Origin: Puccinia triticina
Taxonomy: Eukaryota; Basidiomycota; Pucciniomycetes; Pucciniales; Pucciniaceae
Reading direction: 5' to 3'
Assembly (NCBI RefSeq): GCF_026914185.1
Contig: NC_070565.1
Location: 682,001-746,000 of the forward strand
Length of the DNA: 64,000 nt
In this document: positions 21,799 to 33,261 of the stretch, one piece after another
Layout of the letters: the number at the start of each line of letters is the position of its first letter
Position numbering within the stretch: the first letter of the stretch is position 1
Program-made: the position numbers and the translations under genes
Notes under the pieces: model-generated
The model's input: only the letters and a program-made list of their open reading frames with translations
Database searches by the model: none
Told to the model about the DNA's origin: nothing

Positions 21799-22876
21799 TC
21801 TCCCCCACCCCCTACCATTTGCTCACTGGTTTTGCTTTTATCTTCTTCTTTTAAAAAAAAATGTTGGGTCGAGTGCTACAACTTATATTTATTTACATAT
21901 ATCCCCTACCCCGATGCCTCCCTTTTCTTGAAGAGAGAAGAGACGCACACAAAGAAAAGAGAGAGTGTGTTTTGTGTGCGTGTGGTAAAACATTCGTTGA
22001 TAAATTAGCCTGATTGTGTGGTGGGAGGGTCCGCGCCTGCCTGTGTAAGACTGCATATATCCATGTATCGGTCTCCCCGTGGCCCTCGCAAAAAGACGTT
22101 TCAATGTCCCTTGATCTTGGTATTCATCAACTCTTGAAATCTCGCTGAGGGAGAGTATCGTTTTGCTGCCTCCGGTGGATGAAAAAAGAGTCAAAGATCT
22201 CTGATCGAGAATCCGTCGCATCTTTTCATTGGCTGAAAAAAAAACGAAACTTGTTTTGATGTACTGACCGGTTTGGCTTGGTGGCTTGGGCCCTCTCTTC
22301 AGCTCTTCATGAAGAATTCACGAAGGGTTGAACTCTTGTTCGCGGTCTTGGAGCGTGTCAGATTTTTTTTTGTTATGTGCTGTTGACAGAGAATCAAGGG
22401 ATATCATTCCAGCGGCAGAAGAAATAAATGATCGGACGCGCCAAGAACGTTTAAGTCTCCCCGACATTCTCATCATCCTTATCTTTGACTTACCAGCTCC
22501 CACAAACATGTTTTTCTCTTCTTATCCGAAAATTAACAAGTGGAATCCCCCATCATGATTAATCTAGACCACGGGTTTTCATTATTAGAAGGAGGATTGG
22601 ACGACGAGATCAATGGACGAAAGGTCCAGAGTCGCGTTTCGAGATTGGTATCCTAGCGCTGGACCCGGAGGGTGTGCATATAGACACAAAAACACCGATG
22701 CAGCAGTCCATGGATCCTCAACTCCGCGCGCCTGCGTCGTCCAATCCATTCGTCTCCCGGGCCTCGTCTGCCTCTTCCCTGGCAATGGCATGGAACACCG
22801 AGCATTCCGACTTTCATTATACCACTGGCACAATGCTGTGCGCCTCGGGCAATGTGCTCTGTCAGGACGGCCTTGG
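21799..22876. other. intergenic between CDS1 and the CPL1-like gene
   Basis: No gene is supported. An AT-rich stretch follows the stop codon (21,830-21,900) and probably contains the polyadenylation site. The open frames at 22,613-23,018 overlap in two frames, carry no motif and lie over the promoter of the next gene. Confidence 0.5.
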
Positions 22877-22890
22877 TTTTATAAGTCCTG
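22877..22890 (+). promoter_or_regulatory. TATA box of the CPL1-like gene
   Basis: TTTTATAAGTCCTG lies about 205 bp before the start codon. A second AT-rich stretch, TAAATATATATATAAA at 23,062-23,077, is too close to the ATG to be a usual TATA box. Confidence 0.45.
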
Positions 22891-23086
22891 CTCGTCCGTC
22901 ACCGGTCCCCCACCCACACACACACACACTCCCCCTGATTATAATCGGATCCAATCAAGACTCACCACCATTCCTTTTACGTCTTTGCCTTTTTTCCGCA
23001 AGTGAAGGCAAGCATTAAATTATCACCAACTCCAACTTTTACACCAACCGACTCTCACACATAAATATATATATAAATCCAGCGTG

Positions 23087-24458
23087 ATGAAGCTATTCGC
23101 CGGAGTGATCGGGCCAGTGGTATGTCTAGCACGTCAGGTTGCGGGGGAAATGGGAGAGACGGCGGCGGCGCCGCGGAGCTCGTTCGAGAACCAGCTGGTG
23201 GCCCGGCAACTAGGCCTCGACTTCGGATGCGGACTGAACCTGAATGCCTTTGGCCGGGTGGCACCTCTCAAGGCGTCCGGCCAGGCGAACCTTTGTCTCC
23301 AATGTCGCTTCAACGTCCTCGGGATCATCTCCTTGGACTTCTCTTTCCTCAACTCTTTGACTTCGACCATCAACACCAATGGCGTCTCGGCCTCCGACGC
23401 GTCTGTCCTGCAGAGCCACTTGCAGGTTAGCTGTGCCTCCCTACCACTACCCTGTCACCGATCCTTCCTTATCCTTGGTCCTTTTTTTCTGATTGTGAAT
23501 GTAGGGCCTGCTTCAAACCAAAGCCACTCAGCAAAGAACCAGTGCCGAATGCCAAGCAGCTTTTGCCAACGATAAACGTAGCGTCTGGCTTCCCCTTCCT
23601 GGATTCTGCGGCTTTGGACCACCCGATTTTAATCTGGCTTGATTTTGCTTTTTGTGCATGCAGGTTGCGCTTCGTCCAAGTTTGTTAATGGTCGATGCCA
23701 GGCAACAGCGATAGATTGTGTCAGGAATAACAAGAATGGACCGGTTTTGGCCCAAGCCTTTCAAAGTTTATTTCGGACTGGGGGGCCCTCATATTGCTCT
23801 ATCTGCTGTAAATCCCCTTTTTCCATCCCCAAACAAGCGCTTAATCGAAGCTGATTTCATTTACTTTTTCTACTCGTTTTATTTTTCGAAGCGGGCGATA
23901 AGAGTTGTACTAATCCTAGCGCTAGGGCTCGACGAAGCTTGCCTGAAAAAAGCGCGGCATACAAGCCGAGATGTCCGAGTGGCTTGACAGGTAAGTGCCC
24001 CACTTATCATTCGCTGGCCGTTTTTTTTTTTCCTGAGAGAAAAGTAGGAATGAAGCGCGGGGAGTGGCTAGATTGAATCGTAATGCTTCGCCTTTTTTCT
24101 TACTTTGTAGCTTGCCCGATCTCAGCGGTGAAAGAGTTCATGCCCTCGACGCCATACGAATGTCTGGATACCCAGCAAGAGATCAACTCGTGCGGTGGAT
24201 GCGTGACTCTCGGCAACGGAACTAACTGTGCACTCCTACGAGGCGCCGGGATGTCTGGGTGTTCTGATGGAAAGTGCACGATTTGTGAGTCTTTATTCCT
24301 GTGATCATCGCGTACGCAGATTTTTTGACTCGGTTTTCTTTTCTCATTTCCTGTTGGCAGTTTCTTGTGCTAGAGGATTCAAATACTCCAAGCGGGACCA
24401 GTCTTGCCGTAGAATGCACCCTCAACACCAATCATTATCAAGGTCTCATCACTCTTAA
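23087..24458 (+). CDS. CPL1-like cysteine-rich secreted protein
   Basis: Six exons are read: 23,087-23,425, 23,505-23,577, 23,664-23,807, 23,892-23,990, 24,111-24,284 and 24,361-24,458; introns are 76-120 nt and the phases fit, giving 308 aa. The N terminus (MKLFAGVIGPVVCLA) looks like a short secretion signal. Residues about 35-135 hold a Leu/Asn-rich stretch with paired Cys. The C-terminal 100 residues match the CPL1-like domain pattern: CPIS (C220), YECLD (C236), SCGGC (C246, C249), then C258, C269, C274, C279 and a final SC before the basic tail. This domain is known from secreted or capsule-associated basidiomycete proteins. A basic stretch (RARRSLPEK) precedes the domain and could be a processing site. 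It may act at the cell wall or host interface; the exact role is unknown. Confidence 0.82.
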
Positions 24459-26208
24459 AGCCCTCCAACAATCACGCGTAATATGGGTTTCAAGCATCGT
24501 GAATTAGTTAATGGTCACTGAGGCTCCAGATAATCATTCTCATTTTGATCTTTAATGTTCTTTGGTTTTCATTACGCAACACAACCTCACATAATGCCCA
24601 TCCATGAAAAACCTCAAGTCAAAAAAATGCTTTCCTCATGATATCTCACTCAATATGTTGTCTATATTTTAACATACTAGATGTATATAGTACTCTTTTT
24701 TTGCAAGCCATGCATGGACCTCGCCAAATCATTCTGGGCCCGGACGTCTAATTTTCTCCTAGCTAAACACAAAGTGCCAGGCGCTATAGACATCACTGAC
24801 CTTCCGATGAACCAACTTGTGATAAGCTAATGTTTTCATCTAGCTCTGGAAATGAGACACACGTGTTGCCAGGTAGATCGCAGAATCTCAAGGTTGGTAA
24901 GATGCATGGGGTGGAAAATATCTAGACATTTCTATAACAGTGACAGCTGGTAAGTCTGGTAAGAAGCAGTCGCGTGCAGAACGGAAGCACATTTACTAGT
25001 TGCAGGGCGACGAGAGATCCGGCCGCGGTATCAGTGTCAGCGCAATGCTTCACTGGACTCGAGATAATAACTCTCCAATTGTGTCTGGTCAACCTTTGCA
25101 AACCCGGCCGGTATCATCGAGAGGCTTTGTCGGAGTCGAGAAAACACCACCTTGAGCTCTGAAATCCGGCAAGCATGTAATAAAGTCTAATAGATAAACC
25201 CTACATCGTTGGAGCAATGCGTGTGTACAGAAACTTGAATTCTAGTTCTCGAGGCGTCATCAGTTCTCTATCAACTCATGGATCAGAGTTGAGCCTGAGG
25301 ATTGTGCTATGGAACCATGTCGGCGTTTCTTCACTAGTCAACAATGTCTCGTGACCCGTCTGGTTCAGCCTTGCTCGGCCTGTGGGTCTATGTGCTTTGG
25401 CTGGACATAACCTGCCCGACTATCTAGTTCCGGGAGAATGATACTTGCTCGTTGTAGCGTGACAAGCTGCCCTTCATACGGAAATGACACACGACGAGAA
25501 ACACGCCCGAGTCGGCTCAGATAACGCTTGGTTTACTCGTGCTCTGGATCGTTGTTCCTGCTTACAAAATCCGAAAAGGGAAACGATAGCGTCTAACGAA
25601 TGCTCTTTCGTGAAGAAGGAAGTACAGCCCAAATTATAGATTTTCCCTTGGGCGGAGAATTGTTTTGCCTTAGCTCGGACAAAGCACGACACTGGTCGAA
25701 TTCAACCGGTCCCTTTCCGACCCACCGGGGCTCTCACACGTGAGGTAATATCGCCATGCTCGGATCGGGCAGATGTTCTGCCGAAAAGAATCACATCGCC
25801 GGTCGCGGGTCAGCTCGGAGCTTCGGGACGAGATTTTGTTTTACCTTTGCCTTGTGTAGATTGATTCGTGCTGCCGAATGTAGGTACATATATTATTATG
25901 AAGAAACCACCTTCGATACTCCCGATCAGACTGTTAGAGACTGACCAGTGTTAGTGTGGAAACATGTCTGGTAGGTTTTGCCATTGGATGGCCCATGTGC
26001 TTTGGTTCCGGTCTCTTCAGGCCCCACTTGCTCCTAACTCATGAGTCAAAAGATGGAATCGTCGATGAATAGACATCATCTTCACTTCAGAAGTTTCAAG
26101 ACCATATGCCTCGATATCTTGCTTCGTAGCGTTTAGTATCCTCAACGTGTTTCATGTTCTTGTTTCGGTCAGTCGAGCTCACTTCCACCTCCAGGACCAA
26201 GTCACCGC
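24459..26208. other. intergenic; upstream region of the phosphatase-like gene
   Basis: No gene is supported in this 1.75 kb. The part from about 25,670 to the start codon is shared in decayed form with 34,180-34,690 (for example CTCGGA, TCGAATTCAA, CGAAAAGA and ACATCGCCGGTC-like blocks in the same order), showing that the duplication of the next gene included about 600 bp of upstream DNA. Confidence 0.55.
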
Positions 26209-26216
26209 TATAAATA
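26209..26216 (+). promoter_or_regulatory. TATA box of the phosphatase-like gene
   Basis: TATAAATA lies 59 bp before the start codon in the context CACCGCTATAAATAGTCGG. In the decayed copy the equivalent position reads TCTATCAATTGTC, so the box is lost there. Confidence 0.7.
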
Positions 26217-26274
26217 GTCGGCATCCCCAGCCCTACACTCCGTCCATCAGCTACCTACATCGCACACATCCACA

Positions 26275-27508
26275 ATGTCTGCTATGTATCGCCTCATCCT
26301 GGCAGTCTTAACTCTTGTGAACCTCTCACCCGCTACATTTGCCAACCTGGGCCGTGACCTGTACATTGGTGACAAAGATCTTTTCGGTGATCGTCTCTAC
26401 TACCCATATAGAGATATGTCCAAGCACTTTTCGGACGAAGACACACACACTGTGCACGGCGCTCTCCCCCTGAACCCCGGTGATATACATCCTCCAGCCC
26501 CAGGCAAAAAAAGACTCATTGTTCTCGACAACGATGTGAGTCATCCTACCCCCTTCATGGATCTACATATCGATGAGTCACTGATCCCATTGGAATCCAT
26601 GAATGTCACAACCATATTTTGTCAAAGGGGGTACTAGTACAAAGAAACGGACCCACGGCGGAACAGGCGGCAACTCTACTGAGAGCTTTGATCGCGAACC
26701 CCAACAACGAAGTGTGGGTGAACACTGCAAGAGGTCTTGCTGGTGTAGATAGTTACCTGAACATTCCCGGGCTCAACATAGCGGCGGAGCATGGGACGAT
26801 ACTGCGCGTATGGAGACCTAACACGGAAGGACAGGGGGGAGAACACGAGATCTTGGGCGCTTATCACCCTCAGGGCCCATCGATGCGAGATGCAATGAAG
26901 GGAATCGAACTCGAGTATGGTACGTTGGCCTCACAGGCTACAAACCGGTGGCAAGAAATCAAACCGACACAACTTTTGTATAAACCCATTTCCATTCGTT
27001 ATTCTCACAGAACACATTGGCATGGAGGTGTTCGACGGCCCGCACAACCTTGCGGCATATAGGTACGAAGCACCATGTGAGCCAACAGTGCATACCAAAC
27101 CTCCCTGGGGTATCTGCTGAATTGTTGATATTCATCACAGACCAAACTACGAACGCTCACGTGAAGGCTCGTGTACAGGGAATGCTGAGGGAAAATCAAT
27201 TCAAAGAATTTGAGCTCCGATTGGAAGATGGGCGACGCTATGGCGAAGTCAAGCCTAAACGCGCCGATAAAGGAAATCTCCTCTACATGTTGGCCAGGAA
27301 GAAGCGGTACGACCGGGGATTCATAATGGGTGATCAGCCTGCTGATGAGGGCATGTTCCGAGCGGTGATTCCGGTGAATGGGAACAATAAATTCTTCCAC
27401 ACTGTTATTGTCAGTGATGAACCAAGCCAGGCAACGTCTGCGCAATACAAATTGCGAAATCCATGGGAGGTCCACAATTTCCTCGAAGAGTTGTCACGAA
27501 AGCCATAA
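26275..27508 (+). CDS. secreted trehalose-6-phosphate phosphatase-like HAD protein
   Basis: Four exons: 26,275-26,535, 26,628-26,919, 27,011-27,076 and 27,141-27,508 (introns 92, 91 and 64 nt), giving 328 aa. Residues 1-23 (MSAMYRLILAVLTLVNLSPA...) form a typical signal peptide, so the protein is predicted to be secreted. The rest follows the trehalose-phosphatase layout of the HAD superfamily: motif I LDNDG (Asp85, Asp87), AAEHG at 141-143, a YRYEAPY stretch near 201-207, DKGN with Lys250, and motif IV GDQPADEGMF at 270-279. Both motif I aspartates, the lysine and the DE pair are kept; the second Asp of the usual GDD is Gln272. SGR, usual in the family, is replaced by TARG. Classical family members are cytosolic or fused to the synthase, so secretion is unusual. 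Activity on trehalose-6-phosphate is inference. Confidence 0.82.
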
Positions 27509-27865
27509 ACCTCGCAGCTTTTTCAGTGTTTATAGTGTACGGTTGGGTTGCAGACTCACGATTATTATTTTTCTTGGTAAATATTAAACGCATAGATACG
27601 CAATCACCAGTCTATATTGTCTCTCTCGCTTGAAGCTTGGATCGGTTGCTTTTCTTATCTCAATTTATTATCTCTTTACTTGGAAGCACTGTGAACTAGT
27701 GTGAACTTGAATGGTGCCAGCTGGAGTGCTACATAGGCAGTGCTCGAAACGCTGAGTCCAGTGCATAGTGGCCCCTGTGAGAGGCCTGAGTGGAGGAATT
27801 GTAGGCTGTTGGGATTGATGTGACGTAATCCTTTCGCCGATGCTTCTCTCGACGATCTTCGCCAA

Positions 27866-28075
27866 TCATTGGACGACTTCCCGTCGAGTCTGGGAGCCTC
27901 CCAGATCTCAATTTACACACCCAAATTCTTAATTTTTGACAAAAAGAGAAGTGTTTTCCCAACCCTACAATTTATTGATTTCATGTGCACTGGTTGATTC
28001 TTTGATAGGTGTTTTAATTTAGGATTTAGAGGGGCATCTAGAGCTCTCTAAATGACGACGGGAAGTCATCCATTG
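27866..28075. mobile_element. about 210-bp MITE
   Basis: Ends are near-inverse: GACGACTTCCCGTCG on the left and CGACGGGAAGTCATCC on the right. Target duplication is unclear and there is no coding content. Confidence 0.6.
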
Positions 28076-28099
28076 CATTCGGTCATCAACGGTCATCCC

Positions 28100-28201
28100 C
28101 GAGCTTAACTAAGCCTCTCGATCGGAGGGTCGGGGGGGGGGGCCGACCCCGCGTCCCGAAGGGACGCTCCCCGAAGGAGGAGGGGACTTGTGTTAAGTTA
28201 G
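28100..28201. mobile_element. 102-bp mini Mutator-like element, 9-bp TSD
   Basis: Ends CGAGCTTAACTAAGCCTC and (inverse) CTAACTTAACACAAGTCCCC resemble the ends of the element at 9,216. GGTCATCCC flanks both sides (28,091-28,099 and 28,202-28,210). The interior is a G/C hairpin with a run of ten G. Confidence 0.75.
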
Positions 28202-28284
28202 GGTCATCCCGGCCAATGATACTCGGCAGTCATCGGCTGTCCGTCCTCAACGATCGGGTAATCGCTCTCTCTCTCTCTCCGACC

Positions 28285-28420
28285 TATGGTCCCCCAATCC
28301 CTACACTGTAGAGGTGGGAGGAGGTATGCATGCGAGGACAGCTCTATACTGTCGCTTGCTGTGAATCCCGGATCCAATCCTGATCCCGGAATCCTTGATG
28401 TCCGCCTCGCCCAGGCGAGC
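28285..28420 (+). repeat. dispersed repeat, inverted partner at 33.7 kb
   Basis: Starting at CCTATGGTCCCCCAATCC and running through AGCTCTATACTG and CCCGGATCCAATCC to GGAATCCTTG, this matches the reverse strand of 33,660-33,804. Outside this block the copies differ. No coding content; a CT microsatellite precedes it at 28,264-28,278. Confidence 0.75.
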
Positions 28421-28519
28421 GCCCTCAGATTTTGGGTTCTCTACACCGGTAACACTCCAAATTCAACATATGTATATACACCTATGTGAATAAACAAACA
28501 TGTACATACCCGCAGCTCG

Positions 28520-28556
28520 TACTGTCGGATTACACGTAATCCGTAATCCGACAGTA
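28520..28556. repeat. perfect 14-bp hairpin
   Basis: TACTGTCGGATTAC and GTAATCCGACAGTA are exact inverse arms around a 9-nt loop that itself repeats part of the stem (ACGTAATCC). Confidence 0.8.
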
Positions 28557-28699
28557 GGAAAATCCGACTGAACGACCCTGCGTCTGCCTCCACATTGTGC
28601 CCGGGTCGGTCGCGTTGGTGCGCGTCCCGACATTGAAACCGGTTCCCCTCATCCCATTCGGAAGTTTGGGTCTGCACAGCGGGGACTAAAATTAAAGCA

Positions 28700-29926
28700 C
28701 TCCGTGCTTGCTAACACCCAAAAACAGACCAAGGTGGTTCCTGGAAGGTGACCGGACCGCTAGGCGAGGTCAACTAGGTCCAAGCACGCGCGAGCAGATG
28801 GAGCCAGGCAATATCGCGGGCGAAGCAGTGCTGGTTGGGCCCGGGACGCCCGAGAGACATGCAGCAGTCTTGAGAAGACTCGGGTTGACTACAACCTGAC
28901 TCTCCCCCGGGCCCCTGCTTCCCCCTAGTCAGAAGCTTCCCCACTCTTGTCAGCTTCTTCCCTCCTCATCGCGCTATTGCCATTTACCATTTTCATCGAC
29001 GCGCACTGCCTTCTTTTGCGGACCTCTCACCCACCTTTTAGAGCCGCATAGGCGCGCAACAAAGGAGGCGCTAGTGGTAGGGAGAGCTGCATCGGTGCAC
29101 AAAATAGGAGGCGCTAGCGGTAGTGTAGGTGTAGCACTACCCCCTATATCTTTGCTGCTTTATCAGCGGCCCCTTGTTTCATCTCTGCCCCAGGAGGAGA
29201 GTCTTCATCAGTCACCAAGAGGCTTGTCAGGGAATCTCTAAAGTGACCGTACTCTGAATGACAAGATACTGAGTATTGAATGGACTAGCGCTGGTGAAGC
29301 GCGGAATATCTAAACAGTAGACCAAAGTCTTTCTCTACTCAACCATCAATGCGGGAGGAGTAGCCACACGTCTTGGGTAAGAGGGGCCTAGCAGGGATCT
29401 ATAAGATCCTTACGTCGGAGAGAGGAGAGAGGAAAAAAGGAATCTGGACGGGCTTACCAATACCTGGTCGGTGGCTCAAAAGGACCCAAAAGATGATTGA
29501 GGCAAGGGAGCCGAGTAGGCAAGCGCGACAGGATAGAGAGGTGTTGGTTTATTGAGGATACAAAGAAAGGAAGTAAAAGGTGTTAAGTTTTGATGGAAAG
29601 GCCTCAATTGTTGTTGAACAACAATGTAGACAGGCTTTTTACCAAAAACAACTCTGCGGGAAAACTCTCTCCAAGAGAAAAACCCCTAATATATGGGAGA
29701 AGTGAGTCTTGGATCTTTGCCTGAAATTCTCCCATCTTTTTGCCTGCTGCTAAGCAGGCATAAAACTCAACCGCAAAATAAACACAGATACCCTGCCGGG
29801 TACATTGTGGCAGTGGTCTCTACTCCATGGCTTACTTGAGATATCACCAGTGGTATCATTTCTCTGCCACATGTACATCACGCAGAGACAACAAAGAACC
29901 TGACCAGCTTGTGAAAATTGGTATAT
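28700..29926. other. no gene; repeat and possible LTR remains
   Basis: Nothing coding is supported. 29,057-29,140 holds a direct repeat of AGGAGGCGCTAGNGGTAG. From 29,581 the sequence starts TGTTAAGTTTTGATGG, a common LTR 5' end form, and contains an inverted GCCTGCTGCTAAGCAGGC at 29,742, but I could not find matching ends or a target duplication. Confidence 0.35.
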
Positions 29927-29929
29927 CTA

Positions 29930-32700
29930 GAAAGATAGATGTGCGGAGCAGCACAAGGCTGCCAATGATTGCCACTATGCGAGCATGTGGAAGGGATGCA
30001 ATGAGATGGGTTTGTTTGTATGCTGCTGTTGACATGATTCTGTGTTTTAATTTTGCAACATCCACAAATTGGGCAAAGGATGTGGCCTGCCAATGTCCAT
30101 ACTGAAGTGTCTGCTACTATCTGATCTGGATCCAAATATCCAATTGAAAGTCCTATACAATATTGGCTGTACAATGGGAAAATTCTTTGAATCTCGGAAA
30201 CTGTTGACTGAGCATCTTCCTAGGATGAAGTTTGCCACAGCAGTCTTTCATTTGTATGTTCATGACTGGCCCTGTCAACTCAAGTTTAACCCCCGGTACA
30301 ATGAAGGATAGGGCCTAACCAATGGTGAGAGAATGGAGCATGTTTGTGTTAAGAATCAAACTGAAGGCAAACACAACATAGAAGAGCACGACAAAAAGAT
30401 GAGATGATATAATGATGAGGAAGAAAGAGTTGAGTGAGGAAGTCTTGAGGCTTTGAAGAATTTGAAGACTGATTGGAAATGTTGTCTTCTGGAGGAACGG
30501 ATAGTCAGGAAGCTTGAAGATGTTTTGAGACTATCAATGATATTGTTAAGAGATGAGTCAAGCGTGTTCCCCAGAGGAAAGAAAGAATGAGTGAGAGATG
30601 TCAAGTATTTAAAAGAGTCAAAGTTTGTTGGATTTGGTGATGAGAAATCTTCCGGTCGAGTTTGATGAGCAAGGACTTGAGTTGGAAACAAGGATGAGCA
30701 AGACAGATTTGAATGTTTTTGACCAGGATTGTGAGATGAGCCAAGGAAAATTTGAGAGTCTAGAGGAAAACCAGGAGACAAAGCGTGTCCAGTGATATTT
30801 GCATGACATGTTTTGTTTTGAGTGGCAGTAGCTCAAGTCGAGGGACGGACTTGACTCTCAACACTTTGGTCCTACAACTCTTGCCTTGTGGTTCCGCTGC
30901 AACAAGCAACACTTAATCATTTACTTGTGGCACTCAATCATCACAATGTATTCCACAATTTTCTTGGAATAGAAAAACTGTGTGTGTATTTTATTACCCT
31001 TCAAATCAATTATACGGTACATCATACCATAAGTTAATTCATTCTGTAGGTTTGACTTTGGAAAGGAAAACTTGTGATGCTTTCATTTTCCAAAAAAAAG
31101 CCCAAAGTAAACTAGGGCCCCGTTTGGCTGCCGCGTTATACAACATAAATGGTCAAATTTATGATGCGCTACCCCCTGCGGTTTCAAAGTTTTGGTGGTA
31201 ACAGGGGGCAAACTTTGGGTCTTGGTGTCATAAATTCAACCATTTATGACATATAACACAGCAGACAAACAGGGCCTAGATGATTTTCTGCAAAATCCAA
31301 ACCCACACATACGTGGTGCAAACTTTAACAAGGCTTTCTTTTGAGAGCAATGCCAGGCTCAGAAAGAATTCCAGTTCAATCAAAACCACAAAGAGATTAC
31401 AAGCAGGAGGGGCAAGCTCAGTTCTTTGAGCGAGGTGAAACATTGAAGGGCTTGTGTGCGTTAACCAAAAATCAACCAAAAAACACTTCATTTACTAACT
31501 TCTCCTTCACCTTTTGACATTTCTTTTTGTGTAGTGAGACTTTTTCCTTGGGTTTGCAAATGGGGGCTCACTCAGATTTGATGTGAATGATCAACCCGTT
31601 GCACAATATCCAATCACTTCAGGCTGCGCAAGATGCAGAGGCCCAGAAATTAGGCTCTCACTTTGCAGCTGCTGAGACGGAGAACAGTTAGTGATATGCT
31701 TCTTATCTGCCTTTGTCTTATTGTGGAATGAAAGGTTTCAACTGACATTTGTTGTGACACAGCAGGCTTGAGTGACTCTGAAATGGTAATGAATGACAAC
31801 TTGGCATCCAGGATTGGATCCTGGATGCTGAATATACCACTACTGTGGCAAGGTTGAGCATGTGTATCCCCTTGGGCTAAAACAATATTGACCTGCATTT
31901 TCTGTGCATAGGAAAAACAGCGGAGACTGGCTGCTTTGGAGTGCTAAAAATGCACTTTAAAAAGCTGCTGTTGAGATACAGGGAGAAATGCAACCTTTGT
32001 GTGATTCAAAAGCTTGTGGAGAACGGCTGGGGACCATACTGAAGGAGAAGATCTTTGATGCCCTCAATTGCCGTAAAAAAGCAGTTATTACTGTGTTGAA
32101 CACATTCTTGGCCCGGCATACCAACCATAAATAGCACCACTGCCCCAAACAGCTCAATCTGCCTGAAAAAACCCCAATTGACTATGCACAATTTACAAAG
32201 ATCCCTCTCAATGACTCTTTTTGGAACAATAGCTACATTTGCGTATCAAAGGACCCATGGGCTCTTGATCCTACTGTACAAAACAGAATTCATGCTGTGT
32301 TGGTGTTAGACCGTTCAAAAGAGGAGCTTACTCAATTGAATATTAAGTTGCAAATGACTGTCTTGTGGGGGATGGCTCATAGAGATCAGCTAAAATCCTG
32401 TATCAATGAATGTGTTCAAGGTAAATTTCCTGCTCATTTATTACATGATCTTAATTGAATTGACCAACACAATCATAATCTCAGGACCCTTAAGTACCAA
32501 GCTGAAAGATGCTATGAACAATGTGTTGGGCAAAGATGGTCACAGCGCCATGACTTTGCTAAGTGGCAAGCGTTTACTCAGGGACAAGCTGGAAGTGGAT
32601 CAAAATCAGCACAAAGCTCTACTTATCAGATGGGCCGGAACCATAAACAGCATGCTAGCCAAGTGATTAGTGAGGCACAAATTGCTACCGGACATGTGGT
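29930..32700 (+). pseudogene. KDZ-type DNA transposase, broken
   Basis: Read in pieces on the plus strand, the sequence shows conserved KDZ (Kyakuja-Dileera-Zisupton) motifs in order. AEQHKAAND and WKGCNEMGL lie near 29,960-30,020, then a CCC-HD block at about 30,024, FCNIHK, GLPMSILKCLL and VLYNIGC near 30,150. FHLYVHDWPCQL and NPRYNEG follow near 30,246-30,308, and PWALDPTVQ near 32,246 with VLDRSKEELTQLN near 32,300. In-frame stops interrupt it: TGA 30,030 (where Arg before His-Asp is expected), TAA 30,048 and TAG 30,309 (expected Trp). From about 30,347 it is interrupted by roughly 1.2 kb of foreign DNA starting TGTTAAGAATC, and by a MITE at 31,114. The N-terminal third is missing. Confidence 0.78.
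31114..31277. mobile_element. 164-bp MITE, GGGCC-GTTTGG ends
   Basis: Left end TAGGGCCCCGTTTGGCTGCC and right end, inverted, TAGGCCCTGTTTGTCTGC; inner inverse blocks CATAAATGGT/ACCATTTATG. The terminal form is like Harbinger/Tourist-type MITEs, but a 3-bp duplication is not clear. Confidence 0.7.
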
Positions 32701-32880
32701 TTGTCCTGATTGAATTCCTTGAGTCAAATATCTATAACAAGCACATCTCATCAGATCTTGATCTGATCTTGGAAGAAGAAGTACTCAATGATCAAGACTC
32801 AGATGGTGAATCAGGTGCATTGGAAGATTCAACTGAAACACACATGATTGAAATGGCTGGCCATGACCATGAGCTTATGG

Positions 32881-33261
32881 CAACACTGGGTTGCTACGCT
32901 AACCATAGCGGTTAGCGTAGCGTAGCGCAGCGCAAATGCACTATTTTTAGTGTAGCGTTAGCGCAATTGCACGCATATGCGCTACGCGCACGCGGTGCGC
33001 AGCTATTTTATCTGATAGCGTAGCGTTAGCACAGATGCGCGCAATTGCGCTAACGCTACACATGCAGGGCGCAAAAGAAGCGTAGCGTAGCGACTGTAGC
33101 GGCGCGCTAACGCTAACAAAGAATTGGCGCGCTGTTAGCGCCGCTGAAAATTAGCGCAGCGTAGCGGCGCTAACAGCGCGCTAACACTATGCAAAACAGA
33201 TGGGCGCTTTTTGCCGCTACGCTAACACGTAGCGCTGAAATAGTGTAGCGACCCAGTGTTG
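32881..33261. mobile_element. hAT-like MITE (copy B), 7-bp TSD
   Basis: Ends CAACACTGGGTTGCTACGC and the inverse GCGACCCAGTGTTG; flanks CTTATGG at 32,874-32,880 and 33,262-33,268. The interior consists of TAGCG/GCGCTA words on both strands. Same family as the 477-bp copy at 7,346. Confidence 0.85.

Noticed and set aside
23960..23990. tRNA-like start AGATGTCCGAGTGGCTTGACAG
   Set aside because: It is part of exon 4 of the CPL1-like gene; no acceptor or T-arm follows at the right distance.
30356..30781. 141-aa Ser/Leu/Phe-rich minus-strand frame
   Set aside because: It is the shadow of purine-rich DNA that interrupts the KDZ pseudogene.
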